NCBI GenBank assembly: GCA_018398805.1
Contig: JAGFBZ010000817.1
Span: 310,001-374,000 of the forward strand
DNA from: Hirundichthys speculiger
Taxonomy: Eukaryota > Chordata > Actinopteri > Beloniformes > Exocoetidae
Direction of reading: 5' to 3'
DNA length: 64,000 nt
The notes under the pieces were generated by a model. That model ran no database searches. It worked only from the letters and a program-made list of their open reading frames with translations, and was not told where the DNA came from. A program made the position numbers and the translations under genes. This document shows positions 1 to 20,046 of the stretch, one piece after another; the stretch's first letter is position 1, and the number at the start of each line of letters is the position of its first letter.

Positions 1-1390
1 AATCAAAAGGCTTTTCCATCTTTTAAAATACCTTTAATTCATTTGAATTTAACAAGTTTAAACAAAAGGGTGAAATTACATTCAGTGCACAGTTATGGTG
101 TAGATTTCATTGTTCTGTACCCTGTCATGCTTGCAGTCTGATTATAGCTATGTCCTTGCCAGTGGCCCAGTTCTACATTCAGATCCCGGAGGACTTCCCT
201 GATCCCTCACACAAGTTTGAGAATTCAGAAAAATACAGGCTTTTGTTAGCTTGTTTATTTCATTATGCTTGTAATATACAAGTAATCTGTGTGATGAAGA
301 GAAGAGCATATAAAATAGACCTTCCAAGAATCCATACTCCTTTATGCATGTGGAATGTTGGTCAGTGTTAGAGCTATTATTACACACTGGTGTTTGTAGT
401 AGGATCCTACATGATGTCTGTACTTCATATGACATGTTCTGCCTCTGAAACTCAGGCTTAGTTAGTTATGACTTCAATGTTGAGTGTTAATCAGGTCCAA
501 AAATTATTTATTTTTAGAAATCAGTAACATTTGTAGGACATCATCTTGGCTTTGGTGAAGAGTTTTGCTTCTGTTAGTTACTTTTTAACCCCTACTTCAA
601 CTGTTGTGAAAGAAATTGCAAATCAGCACAGAAATTGCATCAAAATACATTGCAGCCATGAAGAGATCAGTTTTGTACTTGAAATTAAGTACTGATGCTT
701 TTTTTTTTTTTTTTTTTTTAAGAGAGTCTAATCCTTTTTAGCCCCTTGCACTTAAATATAGTGGACATGGTGTTAGGGTATAGTCCTGCCACTTATCATA
801 GTTACTGCTCTCCTCCAGCTCCATTCAAGCTGTCAAGTGCTACGTGGTTGCAATGTAGAGAGCTGAAGTGCACTCTGAGTGACCTACTTCCTCATCAGTT
901 CAGTAGCTTGACTCTCCTCTTTCTCCACCCCAGCCAGTCCTCACCCATGTTCTCAGTCCTTCCCATCTCTTTACTCACCATCCCTTTCCTCTCAACTCCT
1001 TTCAGTCCCTGCTTGTCTTTTCAGCCCAACCCCATGCTTTCATGTTATTCACATCTAGAAAAGCCCACACCCCTTCAGTGGTCCCTGAAGCATCTGTGAT
1101 GTAGCTCAGCCAAATTCACTGGCTGAAGCCCACAGGCAACAGGAGGCAGCCAGCTTGTCCGACGATAAATAATTCCTTTACATTTCGATCTTTTTTTTTT
1201 TTTTTTTTTTTTCCTTGAACAGGTTGAAATAGCCAGTGACTATGTAGAGTAGATGGCTAAAAATAGTCAATTTGAGGGGTAATGTGTTTATTAAAAAAGA
1301 GAGAAATTCAAGCATAATTTTGACAGTACATTACAGTAACGGGTATCTTCTGTTCTTTTCTAAAAGCCTGTTTTTCTTTTTCTGCCACAG
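1..1390 (+). other. ywhaz intron, no exon seen
   Basis: This stretch lies upstream of the first recognisable 14-3-3 exon and should be the intron that follows the large first coding exon, which is off the left edge. It is AT-rich, with oligo-T runs near 700-720 and 1191-1213. The open frames here (for example 746-1099) have no recognisable domain or splice context. Confidence 0.7.
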
Positions 1391-3310
<1,920 letters not shown>

Positions 3311-5350
3311 GACGGACCTCCATAGTTGTCCTCGTCTGCCTGCCATTGTCCCAGGGCATCTTCATCATGTTCATCAACACTGCGACCACCTCATTATCAA
3401 CAACCAGCTCTCCATTGTTGTTGTTGTTTGTTTTGTTTTTTTGTTTTTCTCTATCTTGGGGTGTTTTCATCTCACTCCTTTCAGTTTACTATTCATTCTG
3501 TAGTTACTGGGAGGGAATGGGAGCAGCAGGGAGGTTAGGTTTTGACATGGTGTTCATTTGCGGTTGGATGTTTGGCTGTTAATCTTTTTCTTAAAAATGG
3601 AGCATTAGGGGTTTTGGATGTTAAGATGCTAGGTAAGAGAGCAAGTTGTCTACTCATAAAACATGCGGCAAGTTGAGTTTTTAGAAGTGAGAACGGTAAT
3701 TATACTGTATGTGTATCCTAATTATGAACGGTGCTGTCTGAGCAACCTCATCTTTTGAAGACCCATCCATAGTTTAAGAACAGTGGATGGCTCATCCCAT
3801 CTGTTTGGATGAAATCAGTCTGTTGTAAGAAGAATTACAGCTGAGGTAAACAGTGGTGGTGTAATGGGGATTGCTGGAGATGAAGGGCAAAATTTTATAA
3901 AGGTTACATTCCATTTACTGTCCGTTGTTCAATCTGCTACTCCATGTTTTTTCTGTTTTTTATTTGCTGGGGAGGCTGCTTTTGTATTTCTATGAATCAA
4001 TTGAGGTATAGACAATTTTAACAAAAAAAGGCACACAAATTTGTATTGTTTTGTATAAGGACTACAGTTTAAAAAATCATTTGTAGAGTTGCTGCTTTTT
4101 CATGTAAGGTTTTTTCTGTTTTTCTTTCAGTACTTATCTAAACATTTGGCAATGGCTAGTGTATGGAAGGTTGTTGTTGGGCTGGTTACTTTTGTTTGTC
4201 TTAGGATTTTTCATACAAGCACCCAAGCATAAGTGTTATTTGGGGAGAAATGTGTAATTTCATGTAAGTGGAATTAAAGAAAAAAATCCAAACTAAAGTT
4301 CTCCTTTTTAACTGATACTAATCTTGAGTGGTCTAAAAGACTTTATATTGCAGAGAGTTTCATTGTGTAAAATCCTAATTAATTTGACTCAAAACATTTA
4401 GTAATGGTCACCTCTAAAATCTCACTCAGTTTTGTTATTTGAGTAAGTAATCATATTCGCCAAGTATTTTTTTTCCTTTGTTTTGTATCACTGTACAAGA
4501 TAAAATAACTCGTGAATGCTTTAAAGAATTGTATAATCGCTCTCAACGACCAGTTAATTCAGTTAATTTTTCAAATCATGAAAACTCCAAGTGTAATGAA
4601 TGACCAACAATTGTGAAATATCTTTTTTGTGACCCAGTAAACCTGGATGATGAAAGCACAGTAGCAGTACATAGGACTTAAGTCTACATGGAATTCAAGG
4701 ACACACAACCCAACTGAACTGTAGTGCACAGAGAGCCAAATACTCAGAAATTTCTTTCATTTTTTTCTCTTTTCTTACACTGCCCTTTGGGTGTGTCTTT
4801 CCTTCTGCCACGACAGTACTCTGACTGATGCCACAGAGGAATGTTGCTGACTTCATCCTCTAAATCCAGCTCGTCAGTGAGCAAATGCCTACAATTGTTA
4901 GTGCAACATAGTTGTGTTTAACAGGATCACCATGGTGCAGTACCCCGTGTGATGAAGTCATGACTGAGGTTTTACATTTTAGTGGATCGATTAGAATACA
5001 TTTTAGAGATTCAAGCTGTGCTTTTTCAAAGTACATCTAATTGTGGCTTTCCTGTGATTTGTGAAAACGTGCATTAATAACTAAGTTTTTTTTTTTTTTT
5101 TTTTAAAGATTAAGGGCATAGACGTAAAGGACTGATTAAAGCCCGTGTGTCGTGTACCAAAAGTATGAGCTGGGAAAACTAAATTTGATTTAAAGGAGTG
5201 AATTCAGTCTAACTGTTTCTGGGTTTGGGAGAGGCGCACCCTCTTTGATTCGAGGTTGGTCTTTAAAACGATTACGCGTACAGCTTTTTTGGCAGTCTAG
5301 GAAATACATTTCCTAGGTAAAGACCAAAAAAAAGGGGAGGAGGGGTTCGA
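3311..5350 (+). other. ywhaz 3' UTR and spacer to pabpc1
   Basis: AT-rich non-coding DNA follows the 14-3-3 stop codon. An ATTAAA poly(A)-signal variant lies at 4273-4278, which would give a 3' UTR of about 1 kb. A second ATTAAA is near 5133. No coding exon is seen before the pabpc1 promoter. Confidence 0.5.
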
Positions 5351-5354
5351 ATTT

Positions 5355-5444
5355 ACTATAGAATATCGCGAGATGTGTGACGTAAGGCTTGATAGTGAAC
5401 ACGCCGTGGAATCGGGAAACGATTCGTCGTTCCTCCTTTCAGTC

Positions 5445-5445
<1 letters not shown>
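5355..5445 (+). promoter_or_regulatory. candidate pabpc1 core promoter
   Basis: Base composition changes here to CpG-containing sequence. A palindromic ATCGCGAGAT (5365-5374) resembles the TCTCGCGAGA element common in housekeeping promoters. It is followed by a CRE/ATF-like TGACGTAA (5378-5385). Pyrimidine-rich TTCCTCCTTTC at about 5430-5440 could supply the 5'-terminal oligopyrimidine start expected of a PABPC1 transcript. The start site itself is inferred. Confidence 0.5.
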
Positions 5446-11628
<6,183 letters not shown>

Positions 11629-11647
11629 GGTAAGTGTATGAGGTGTA

Positions 11648-11650
11648 AAA

Positions 11651-11711
<61 letters not shown>

Positions 11712-11728
11712 TTATTTATTTATTTATT
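11648..11728. repeat. (A)n(TA)n microsatellite
   Basis: An A run of about 20 nt leads directly into TA dinucleotides and then TTTA units, in the last intron of pabpc1 after the stop codon. Confidence 0.9.
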
Positions 11729-11827
11729 CTTACCCCCTACCCCCAATTTTTACTTGAATAACATTAGTTGATGGCAAATATATATATAGTTGTAATAAAT
11801 AACGTGTATTCCTTCTTTGTATTACAG

Positions 11828-12200
11828 ATTGCGCATTTTGAAACCTGCTTCACCGATGGAAAAAGAGAAAAAAAACTTAAACATCGAAAAACCTAAAACT
11901 CTGAAAACATCGCAAAATGATAAATTATTTCTTTAAAAAAAAGGAAAAAAAACAATTGACTCTGCCAGGTCTAGGGATGGTTTGACTAGACCTTGATAAT
12001 TTAAAGAAAATTGCTTAAAAAAAATAGTAAAATAGAGAAAATTGAAATTATAAATTTGACTGCATTCCTGTTTTATGTCATTTTACTGTCAGTGCTCAGA
12101 ATATCAGCCATGTTTCAGACGATGGTAGCTGAGCAATTTGAAAGGTGATTTGTATTGTGAACTACTGGCTGTAATAAATTGTCACTTAAAAATAATGCAT
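11828..12200 (+). other. pabpc1 terminal untranslated exon and poly(A) signal
   Basis: The acceptor TTACAG at 11822-11827 opens an exon with no coding capacity, because the stop lies in the preceding exon. A canonical AATAAA lies at 12173-12178, predicting cleavage near 12190-12200. Confidence 0.75.
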
Positions 12201-12488
12201 CTTTGTTTCATGAGTCCACTTTTTCAGTAGTAACATGCAAATATTAACTCTAGTCTGATTATAAATGTGTTTTAACATGTCAGTATTTAATTTATTTCTC
12301 TGTGAGACACCAGTTTCATCCACCAGATGCCACTGTCCTCCAGTTGGTGTGCAGTTAGCAGTGGTATGACAGGCTTTTTCTAGGTATAGATGTGTCAAAA
12401 ATGTACAGAGGTGTTCTATTACTGAAGGGATTCTTTAGACTGACAGCACCATTGTGAATTATCTTGCATGGGCAGCTCTGATCTAGAT

Positions 12489-12683
12489 CGGGGGTGTCTG
12501 AAACTCGGTTCTTAGATGTTTCCGAGGTACAACCCAATTGATTCGGTTAAATAGATCACCACCAACTTGTCATTGAGGTCTGCAGAAGTCTGTTAACAAT
12601 CCATTAGAATTGCATGCTGAAGCAGGGAAACATCTAAGACGAGCAGGAGGGCGGCACCCCAGGACCGAGTTTTGACACCCCTG
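12489..12683. mobile_element. 195-bp hAT (Charlie-like) MITE
   Basis: The ends are CGGGGGTGTC with AAACTCGGT at the left and ACCGAGT with GACACCCCTG at the right. A perfect 8-bp target duplication, ATCTAGAT, lies at 12481-12488 and 12684-12691. Internal sequence has the CATCTAAGACGAGCAGGA and GGCGGCACC blocks typical of this fish family. Non-coding. Confidence 0.85.
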
Positions 12684-12691
12684 ATCTAGAT

Positions 12692-14090
12692 CTATGCTTG
12701 AAACATTGAATACAAAGTAAATAAGATTCTTGTAGTTAAAATGTTTTTCAAGTTTTGTTTATAAGTCATTAGTGTGTGTTCTATGCAAAGATTAAATATC
12801 AGTGGCTGTATTGGCAGATATACACTTGCCACTTAAAATTAAAATGTAAAATAATTGTATATCATAAAGATGAGGAAGTAGTTCCTTCAAGATATTAGTA
12901 ATTCTTTGAGTAAATTCTGTTACTTCTCGCATAGAGACAAAGCTATACGGCATTCATCCATTCTGCCTCCTGGCCCTCCGATACCAAAATGACTTTTTTT
13001 TTTTTTTTTTTATTAATTAATGTTTCATGATTACAAGAACACACATGAAAACGCATACACTAGTCCATATTTTAATCTAGCTGTAGACCATAAGAATGAA
13101 GAAGAAAGTGTAGATGGGGTGAAAGTTTTTTTTCTTAGAGTGTACCATACCACTGAAGCTTGTATGATCTTTTTTTGAAATTCACTTCTAAGATGCGCCT
13201 GCTATAATACTGTTGACTCGAGTGTACTCAGTTGTATTATTGTCCAGTTCAACAACAGCTGCAGACCCTTTCAGCCTCTTGCCTGACATTCCAGCACCAA
13301 CAGTCACTGGTTTTATTCTAGCCCTTGTTTTAAGCTGGACCAGCATGTGAACATATTTGGAAACCTGGCTGAGTACATGGCTGATCCAAAACAACTTACC
13401 ACAGGATTTCCCAGGATTATCCAGCTTTGGCTCTTGTGATTTTTGTTCATATCTGTTTTCACAGAGGGAAGACTGAGTAGATAATGTACTTGTGCTCTTC
13501 ATATACCATCAGTAATGGGTTTTCCTTTTTGTTCCCAGAAGATTCTTTTTGTTTTGTTTTGGTTTTGATTTTATCATTGACAGCATGTAGATGGAGCTGT
13601 TTCATGAAGCTTGATTGCAAAAATGTCACACTTTGACAATTGAGTGACTGCAGAATGTGCTACATATAAGAAACAAGGATTTTGTTGTCACTGTGACCTG
13701 CACAAGATGATGATGAGTCTTAATTCTACTTCAGACTCCTTCCATCACATGTTTTCCATAGTCTGGTTCAGGCTGTTATTTTAGTTGTTCCTCCATAATT
13801 ATGAGTGCTTGCCTTAAGATGCGTTTCAGACTTATTAGTTGCATGAGTGGCAGTAATTATCAATTAAATTCCACTGGCTCATTCGTCATTCCCTCATTCA
13901 TCCCTTTAGATAATGATAAACACACCAGGAGCATCACGTAATCCTCTCTAGCTTGGATTAGGTTTGTCTGTCTGAAGCTACCCTGTCTGCCAGTTCATCA
14001 ACAAAATATGTTTTATATGAAGATCTGCCCATGTAGCCTCAAAAATAAGTGAGATGAAAATAAATTATATTTGTGCAAGATTTAAAAAAA
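12692..14090. other. intergenic DNA, nothing recognised
   Basis: AT-rich sequence with a T run near 12990-13010. The frame at 13188-13502 on the minus strand has no recognisable domain. No exon or structured element is convincing. Confidence 0.5.
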
Positions 14091-14154
14091 AAAAAAGGTT
14101 TATTCTTATTGGGTTTCACTTAAGCACACCATCTGAAATCTAAAAAATTAAGGA

Positions 14155-14560
14155 TATACATACACTCCTCACAAAAACTTAGGGATAGTTGACTATTGGG
14201 TGAAATCTATGGAAAACTCAAGTTCTTCCTACAGTGACATATGAAAGTAGGGCATTGTAGCAGAGCGTGCAATGAAATTTCTTCATCTCAAACAGATGAT
14301 TGAAACAAAAAAATATCCGAAGGCCATTGTTTACAGTGAAGAGATCATCAGTCTGGGATGTGGCCAAAGAATGACACACTTCTAAGCCTTTCTGAGACTT
14401 CCAGTCTCTGTGTCTTCCTGAACCTGCTGCCACTGTGACACTCTCAACTCAGTGGCCTTGCAATGGCCAGGTACTGTTTGATTTTCAGGGATCATCATGG
14501 TCTCATGATGTCAGAACGTGAACATCATGATGAAGAGGACTGTTTACATACAAACTGTCA
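14155..14560. mobile_element. possible Tc1/mariner-like relic
   Basis: It begins with ACACTCCTCACAAAAACTTA, which I associate with the terminus of a fish DNA transposon family. The following sequence (GGGCATTGTAGCAGAGCGTG and so on) looks like decayed element sequence. No opposing terminus or intact transposase was found, so the class is tentative. Confidence 0.3.
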
Positions 14561-15149
14561 TTGAACCAGAACATTAAATAGTCGATGCATAGTTAAGACA
14601 CTTGTTGTGATTTTTGTGGTTAATCATCTTGTTAGAAAACAGCATGTTATGCAGTCAGTACTGAGCACTGAGACATGGCTGTAAGAGTATATTCCTGACT
14701 CCAGTACCTCTCTCCTCAGTTTTCAGACGGAGCACCAATGTAGAGAAGGTGGGATTGCAGTGTTGCTATTAATGGTATGGTCCAGGATATATCATTAAGT
14801 AGGATCGTCTCCTCAGTCCAGACACTGAGTTTCCACCCATATCTACTGAGAAAGTTCACTTTGTAATTTTGGCAGCAGACAGTATCTCCCTTATCAGCAG
14901 CTGCTGACACTGCATGTGACATCATCAGTTCAGATGTTGCTAGGCTACAAACAACATTCCAATGTATTCATGACAATCTCTAGAGATTTCAGTCGCATCT
15001 TTTCTTCTTTGCTGCACTTCAACCCCAAAACGGTTTGTCAAATACTTGAGACAAGAATATAAACACTGTATTTATTCTACTCTGCAGACTGGGGTGTCCT
15101 CTGTTAGACTCTGGAGATTACATCAAAGCTTCAGAGTTTGATAGACAAC

Positions 15150-15510
15150 ATAAACTTCTATAAAGAGAACACCACCCTCAATAAGAATCCAATAATTACC
15201 AATGGCCTGAAAGAATAAAAGAACCTTCAGGGACAGGGACCAGGAACTACTGAGGAGAGTCCAAAAGCAGATTAAATTCAAAATAAGAGAAAACAAAGAG
15301 GTGTACAGAAAAAAGCTGGAGCAAAAGCTCCACCAAAATGGCATGCCTGATGTTTGGTCAGGGAGGAAAAAGATGACTGACTTCAAGCAGAAGGGAAATC
15401 AGATCTGTGGAAAGCCTGGATGGAGTCAATTTAACGTTAACCTCTTTCTAAGGTCAGAAGGAAATACAGCATTTTCCTCTTTTTCCCCATCCATACAGAC
15501 CTCATACCCT
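15150..15510 (+). mobile_element. LINE ORF2 fragment
   Basis: The plus-strand frame from about 15208 reads KNKRTFRDRDQELLRRVQK, followed by VYRKKLEQKLHQNGMPDVWS. This is the basic segment between endonuclease and reverse transcriptase domains typical of fish CR1/L2/Rex-type LINEs. Neither flanking domain is present, so it is a short internal fragment. Confidence 0.6.
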
Positions 15511-15904
15511 CCTCCCTGTAACACCTCAACGGCGTTATCTTACACTTGAGTCATGGATCTCACAGCCCCATTATAACTTTCCTCCACATAAGGAAAGACT
15601 GAAAAACCCTCCCTGCCACACCCTCCCACCTGCCTAGTTTATAGCAGGTCAGGGGTCTCAGGTATTGAGACTTGCAGGGATTTCATTCTAAATCTTTGTG
15701 TGGAAATTTTCGCACACACAAAACAATTCAGATGTACTAAACCATGAGTACGAACGAATCCACTCACCTTCTCTTAGTACGTCGCAATCAACTTGAATTT
15801 GACCGCACACGCGGGAGTACAACACTGTGCTTCCCTTAAAACAGACCGCTTTGAATTTGATAATGAGTATATATAGACATAGGAAGCCTCTAATCGAAAA
15901 CAAA

Positions 15905-16195
15905 GAAAATGGCAAAAAGAAAAAAAATTTCACGGACTGAACTCGAGGCTTTCTTCTATATTTTATTTGGTAGCTACTTCGTCCTTCAGGATAAACGGTA
16001 AAAAGAAATAAATGAAGTGGGAGCGTGTGGTGAAAGCCGTCAATGTGCTGGGCTCGAAAAACCGCACTGTAGAGGACCTGGGAAAAAAAACCAAAACACA
16101 AAGGTCAGACATAAAGGTGAAGGCTGCGCTGGTGGTGGATCCGGAGTTGAAACCTCACACAATTTGAGCAGTTTGCTCTGTTGTGGGCAACTCGG
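15905..16195 (+). pseudogene. relic of a Harbinger-type Myb/SANT (NAIF1-like) gene
   Basis: Plus-strand frames give MAKRKKISRTELEAFF from 15909, a stop, then KWERVVKAVNVLGSKNRTVE, KKTKTQRSDIKVKAALVV. The WE-x-V-x-x-AVN ... RT-x-E ... SDIKV pattern is the trihelix Myb/SANT-like domain carried by PIF/Harbinger elements and NAIF1-like proteins. The stop splits the domain and no DDE transposase is seen, so it is a decayed copy. Confidence 0.5.
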
Positions 16196-16784
16196 TTCTG
16201 TCTGTGATAGTTCCTTAGTATGTGGGTGAGGGAGACTCGGATTTCACGCAGGATCAAAACCAAGGTCATTTTTTGTCATTTTTTTCAAGTTCACCATAGT
16301 GTAGCCTTCCACCCATATGTTATAGGCAATGTGAAGCCATCCAGAAGTTCAGCTTCTCCCCGTCTCTCTCTCCAGTAGATTTGGATTCGTAGTATATGTG
16401 ATGCTGAATTGATGCCATACTTTCACGTATGGTGGGTTACTAGCTAAATGCTACATCAAGAAATGAACCGTATTGTTTGGAACTTCATTGCATCTGCTCC
16501 AAGTGTCACCAACTGACAAAGTCTTAGAAAACAGCTTACACCAGCCGTGAAATGTGTGTGAAGCACAGCACATTCATACTCGTCCATTTCACTTTTAGTA
16601 TACATTCGAACGTGAGTGTGGAAAATGACATACAGAACTTTTTGTTGTGCTTATACAAGGTTAGTACATGGGCCCCAAGGTCTTTTGAAACTTGAACACT
16701 AAAAAAATGGAGGAGATAATTGAGGGGTTTCAGGTGGAGAAGTCAACTAACAAGTCAGTCACTATTTTCATTTGGGAAAAACAG

Positions 16785-17060
16785 GCTCAGGGCCGCACAA
16801 CTGTTTGGTGGTTAATATACTATTGGTTCACAGCTGTGAAACGTTTCCGTTTCCAATCCCGAGTGGGACATATCTGTGTGGATTTTGTGCGTTCTCCCTG
16901 TGCTTACACAGATTTTCTCCATAAAACTCCAGCTTCCTCAATACAGCCCAAAAACATCCACAGGGATGCTTGATGTTATTTGTCTTGTGTGGTTCTGTGA
17001 TGGTGAGTGACCTGTCCAGGTTTTTGCCAGTTATGAAACAGCTGTCCCAGGGCTTTTATT
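16785..17060 (+). repeat. diverged copy of a common fish retroposon tail
   Basis: Runs of similarity to the teleost repeat seen in opposite orientation at 26990-27300: GGGCCGCACAACTGTTTGGT, GTGCGTTCTCCCTGTGCTTA, CAGCCCAAAAACATCCA and GTGACCTGTCCAGG. It is heavily diverged and its ends cannot be placed. Confidence 0.55.
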
Positions 17061-17339
17061 TGTTTATTTTTTATTGCACTTTGCCACAAATAGGGATCGT
17101 ATTCAGTTTTCTTGGTGGATAAAACAAAGACAATAAATTTAATATGATTTGTCCTCTACACAACTCTAATAAAACAATGGAGTGTTTTTAGAGGTTTTTA
17201 ATCAAATTCGCTGTTGATGGACTGGAAAACTTGGTAAATGGAACAATATAATTCCCTTTTGTGTATTATTATTATTCGTTTTCTTATAAAAGTTTGAGTT
17301 CCTTATTACAAGTACTCAAACTAGACAACAGCAGAGCTG

Positions 17340-17605
17340 GTGAAATTTTGGTCAAAATCTCGCGATGCGATTTGAATTTCTGAGGTAGAACGAGAACAGT
17401 GAACAACAGAACAGCCTCTGTAGAAGCTGTTCTCGTATGAGACCGAGCGGATAGGTGGGACCGGAGTCAAGGGAAAATAAGTCGTAGTAGCAGTGTGAAA
17501 GTGTGTAGCGAGGCTAGTTATTTCTATATTTGAACGTTTTTGAAAGGTAGCACATCTACCTTGTCCTAAAGTCTCCGAAACAAGTGTCATTGGCAACAGA
17601 AGGTA
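17340..17605 (+). promoter_or_regulatory. candidate rnf19a promoter and non-coding first exon
   Basis: This is the only CpG-bearing, unique-looking block between pabpc1 and rnf19a that is not clearly a transposon. It has a TCTCGCGA element (17358-17365), further CG sites, and a plausible exon end with donor AAG|GTAGGT at about 17600. CpG-rich sequence continues to 17715. Vertebrate RNF19A has an untranslated first exon followed by a very large intron, which would fit an ~18-kb intron to the coding exon at 35.6 kb. An unrelated promoter is possible. Confidence 0.4.
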
Positions 17606-17719
17606 GGTTCTCATCGCGGCTAACCTTGCTAGCCAGCTGCTAATGGTCGCTGTGTTTAGTAGTTATTGGTATGTTGGCATTCTGGTGGTCGTCGGGGAGG
17701 GGGGCGGGGGGGACTGAGA

Positions 17720-18644
17720 AATATCGTTTTTACCCTTTAATATGTTCATTATATGCTCAAGTGCTCTTTGGAGAAGTGTACCAAACATTGACTAATTGAT
17801 TGGTTTCGTCAACTGACAGTAACAGTTAACTGTAGACGTAACGATCATACTTACACTTAAGAACGTTAAGGTGAGGGACATTATAAATCAAAACGGCAAC
17901 AGTTGCCGGTGGCTTTTTTTTTTTTTTTTTAAATCTTGTAAACTGTTTATCAGCATCGACACTATTCCTTGGCTTAACTTTATGCTCAAAAAGAGAACGT
18001 TGTGTAGCTCTTCATTGTGTTCTAGGTTGAAGATTTAAAAACTGCACCCAAACTAGGGTACTTTGAAATCATCCATTGTACGTTTATCACATTAACGGAC
18101 CACTAAAACGTAAACTAAGAGATTGAATTAAAAAAAAAAAAACGTAAATAAATAAATAAAGGGAAATGGCCCAGGCGAGCGAATACGTAGATGAAGACTT
18201 TACCGTGATTATAACATTAGAAAGTGCTATAATCTTCGATTTACTTGAGGCGAGATCGAAAATTGCCCGAAGGTTTGATTTGGCCTTGATATAAAGGCAT
18301 AACAAACCAAGCCAAGAAGCCAAGAATTTATTCAATGATATTTTCACGACACAAACCACTTTCCATTTCCAGGAAATTTTGAATGACCATGGGTACATTA
18401 CCTCATTATCTAAGCTTTTTCCTTGACTTCGTTGTTAAACGTCTAAAGGTTGATTAAACATGGTGGGAGAAAAGGGACCTGAAAAATGACATCTTGCTGC
18501 AACGACCAAATTTAAGTTGTGATGTTGGTCTATAGATTTAAATATAGATGTTCAAAATTAAAAATGATCATTTGTACTTTATTTGGTTTCGCATAGGATA
18601 TATTACAAATAGCAGTATAATAGGATATTAAACATTCGCTTCAT
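17720..18644. other. AT-rich DNA, nothing recognised
   Basis: No exon or repeat terminus is convincing between the candidate promoter and the nested hAT cluster. It contains a T run near 17913-17932. Confidence 0.5.
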
Positions 18645-18752
18645 TTCCAAGGTAGGACTGGACAATAACTCAATAACAATATATATTAGTGTTTCACTAA
18701 TGATGATATGACTTTTAAACACATTTTCAATATTTTGATTTATTATTATTAT

Positions 18753-20046
18753 TAGTGCTGGGCAATATGATGATACATATCGTGGGGACGATAGAAAAGT
18801 GTGTATTGTGCCATTTCTCTTCTATCGTTTCTATCGATTTCTAACCTAATTTTATCAATTATTACAGCAAATATGTAATTAAATAACCTGCAATTAGTGC
18901 TGGGCGATATGGAAAAAATCATATATCACGATATGGACTATTTTATATCACGATAACGATATATATCACGATATGCCATAATAAAGTATGTTTTCAGTTA
19001 TTCTCTGAAAAGTTTGACAAAAATTTCATTGCTTACTTTTTCAACTTTATTTTGAAAGGACATTTAGCTGAACTGTCACAAACATACATTTTAGTGCAGC
19101 AAAAACAGGTAGGTACAGAGGTACAGTAGCTTTCACATTTTTTTGAAAGTGCACAACAGTTTCTGAGAGGAAAAGCACATTTTTGCACTGAAATTCAGCT
19201 ATAAAAAATAAACACAAATTATTTTTCAACTTTCTGAAATCTGTAACCTTGTAGTGCAAAGTTTGCAAACCAATATAAAGTGTCTAAAGTAAACATCAGG
19301 GTTGAAGAGAACTCTGTTTAAGGCATTAACCATGAATAAAAGTGCAAACATAAAAGGCTACTTTGTAGAAGTAGATATGTTTCTATCAAATTTATCATTG
19401 CAGGTTATTTAATTACATATTTGCTGTAATAATTGATAAAATTAGGTTAGAAACGATAGAAACAATAGAAGAGAAATGGCACAATATACACTTTTATATT
19501 GTCCCCACGATATGTATTGTCATATTGCCCAGCACTACCTGCAATGATAAATTTGATAGAATCAAATTCTTCTTCTACAAAGTAGCCTTTTATATTTGCA
19601 CTTTTATTCATGGTTAATGCCTTAAACAGAGTTCTCTTCAACCCTGATGTTTACTTTAGACACTTTATATTGGTTTGCAAACCTTGCACTACAAGGTTAC
19701 AGATTTCAGAAAGTTGAAAAATAATTTGTGTTTATTTCTTATAGCTGAACTTCAGTGCAAAAATGTGTTTTTCCTCTCAGAAACTGTTGTGCACTTAAAA
19801 AAAATGTGAAAGCTACTGTACCTCTGTACCTACCTGTTTTTGCTGCACTAAAATGTATGTTTGTGACAGTTCAGCTAAATGTCCTTTCAAAATAAAGTTG
19901 AAAAGTAAGCAATGAAATTTTTGTCAAACTTTTCAGAGAATAACTGAAAACATACTTTATTATGGTATATCGTGATATATATCGTTATCGTGATATAAAA
20001 TAGTCCATATCGTGATATATGATTTTTTCCATATCGCCCAGCACTA
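18753..20046 (+). mobile_element. 643-bp hAT MITE (plus copy), split by an inverted sister copy
   Basis: Ends are TAGTGCTGGGCAATATG and CATATCGCCCAGCACTA. A perfect 8-bp target duplication, ATTATTAT, lies at 18745-18752 and 20047-20054. The copy consists of 18753-18894 plus 19546-20046, together 643 bp. The same-family copy at 18895-19537 interrupts it. Non-coding, with many ATATCACGATA-type repeats near the ends. Confidence 0.85.
18895..19537 (-). mobile_element. 643-bp hAT MITE (inverted copy) inserted in its sister
   Basis: Starts TAGTGCTGGGCGATATGG and ends TATTGCCCAGCACTA, so it is the reverse complement of the surrounding copy. It is bracketed by the perfect 8-bp duplication CCTGCAAT (18887-18894 and 19538-19545). 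Its length, 643 bp, equals the reassembled host copy. High similarity between the copies creates interleaved inverted repeats over 1.3 kb. Confidence 0.85.

Noticed and set aside
148..435. Opposed open frames at the left edge
   Set aside because: Overlapping frames on both strands in AT-rich intron; no family resemblance.
746..1099. 117-codon open frame upstream of the 14-3-3 exons
   Set aside because: Lies in a ywhaz intron, is Pro/Ser/Leu-rich with no recognisable domain and no splice context.
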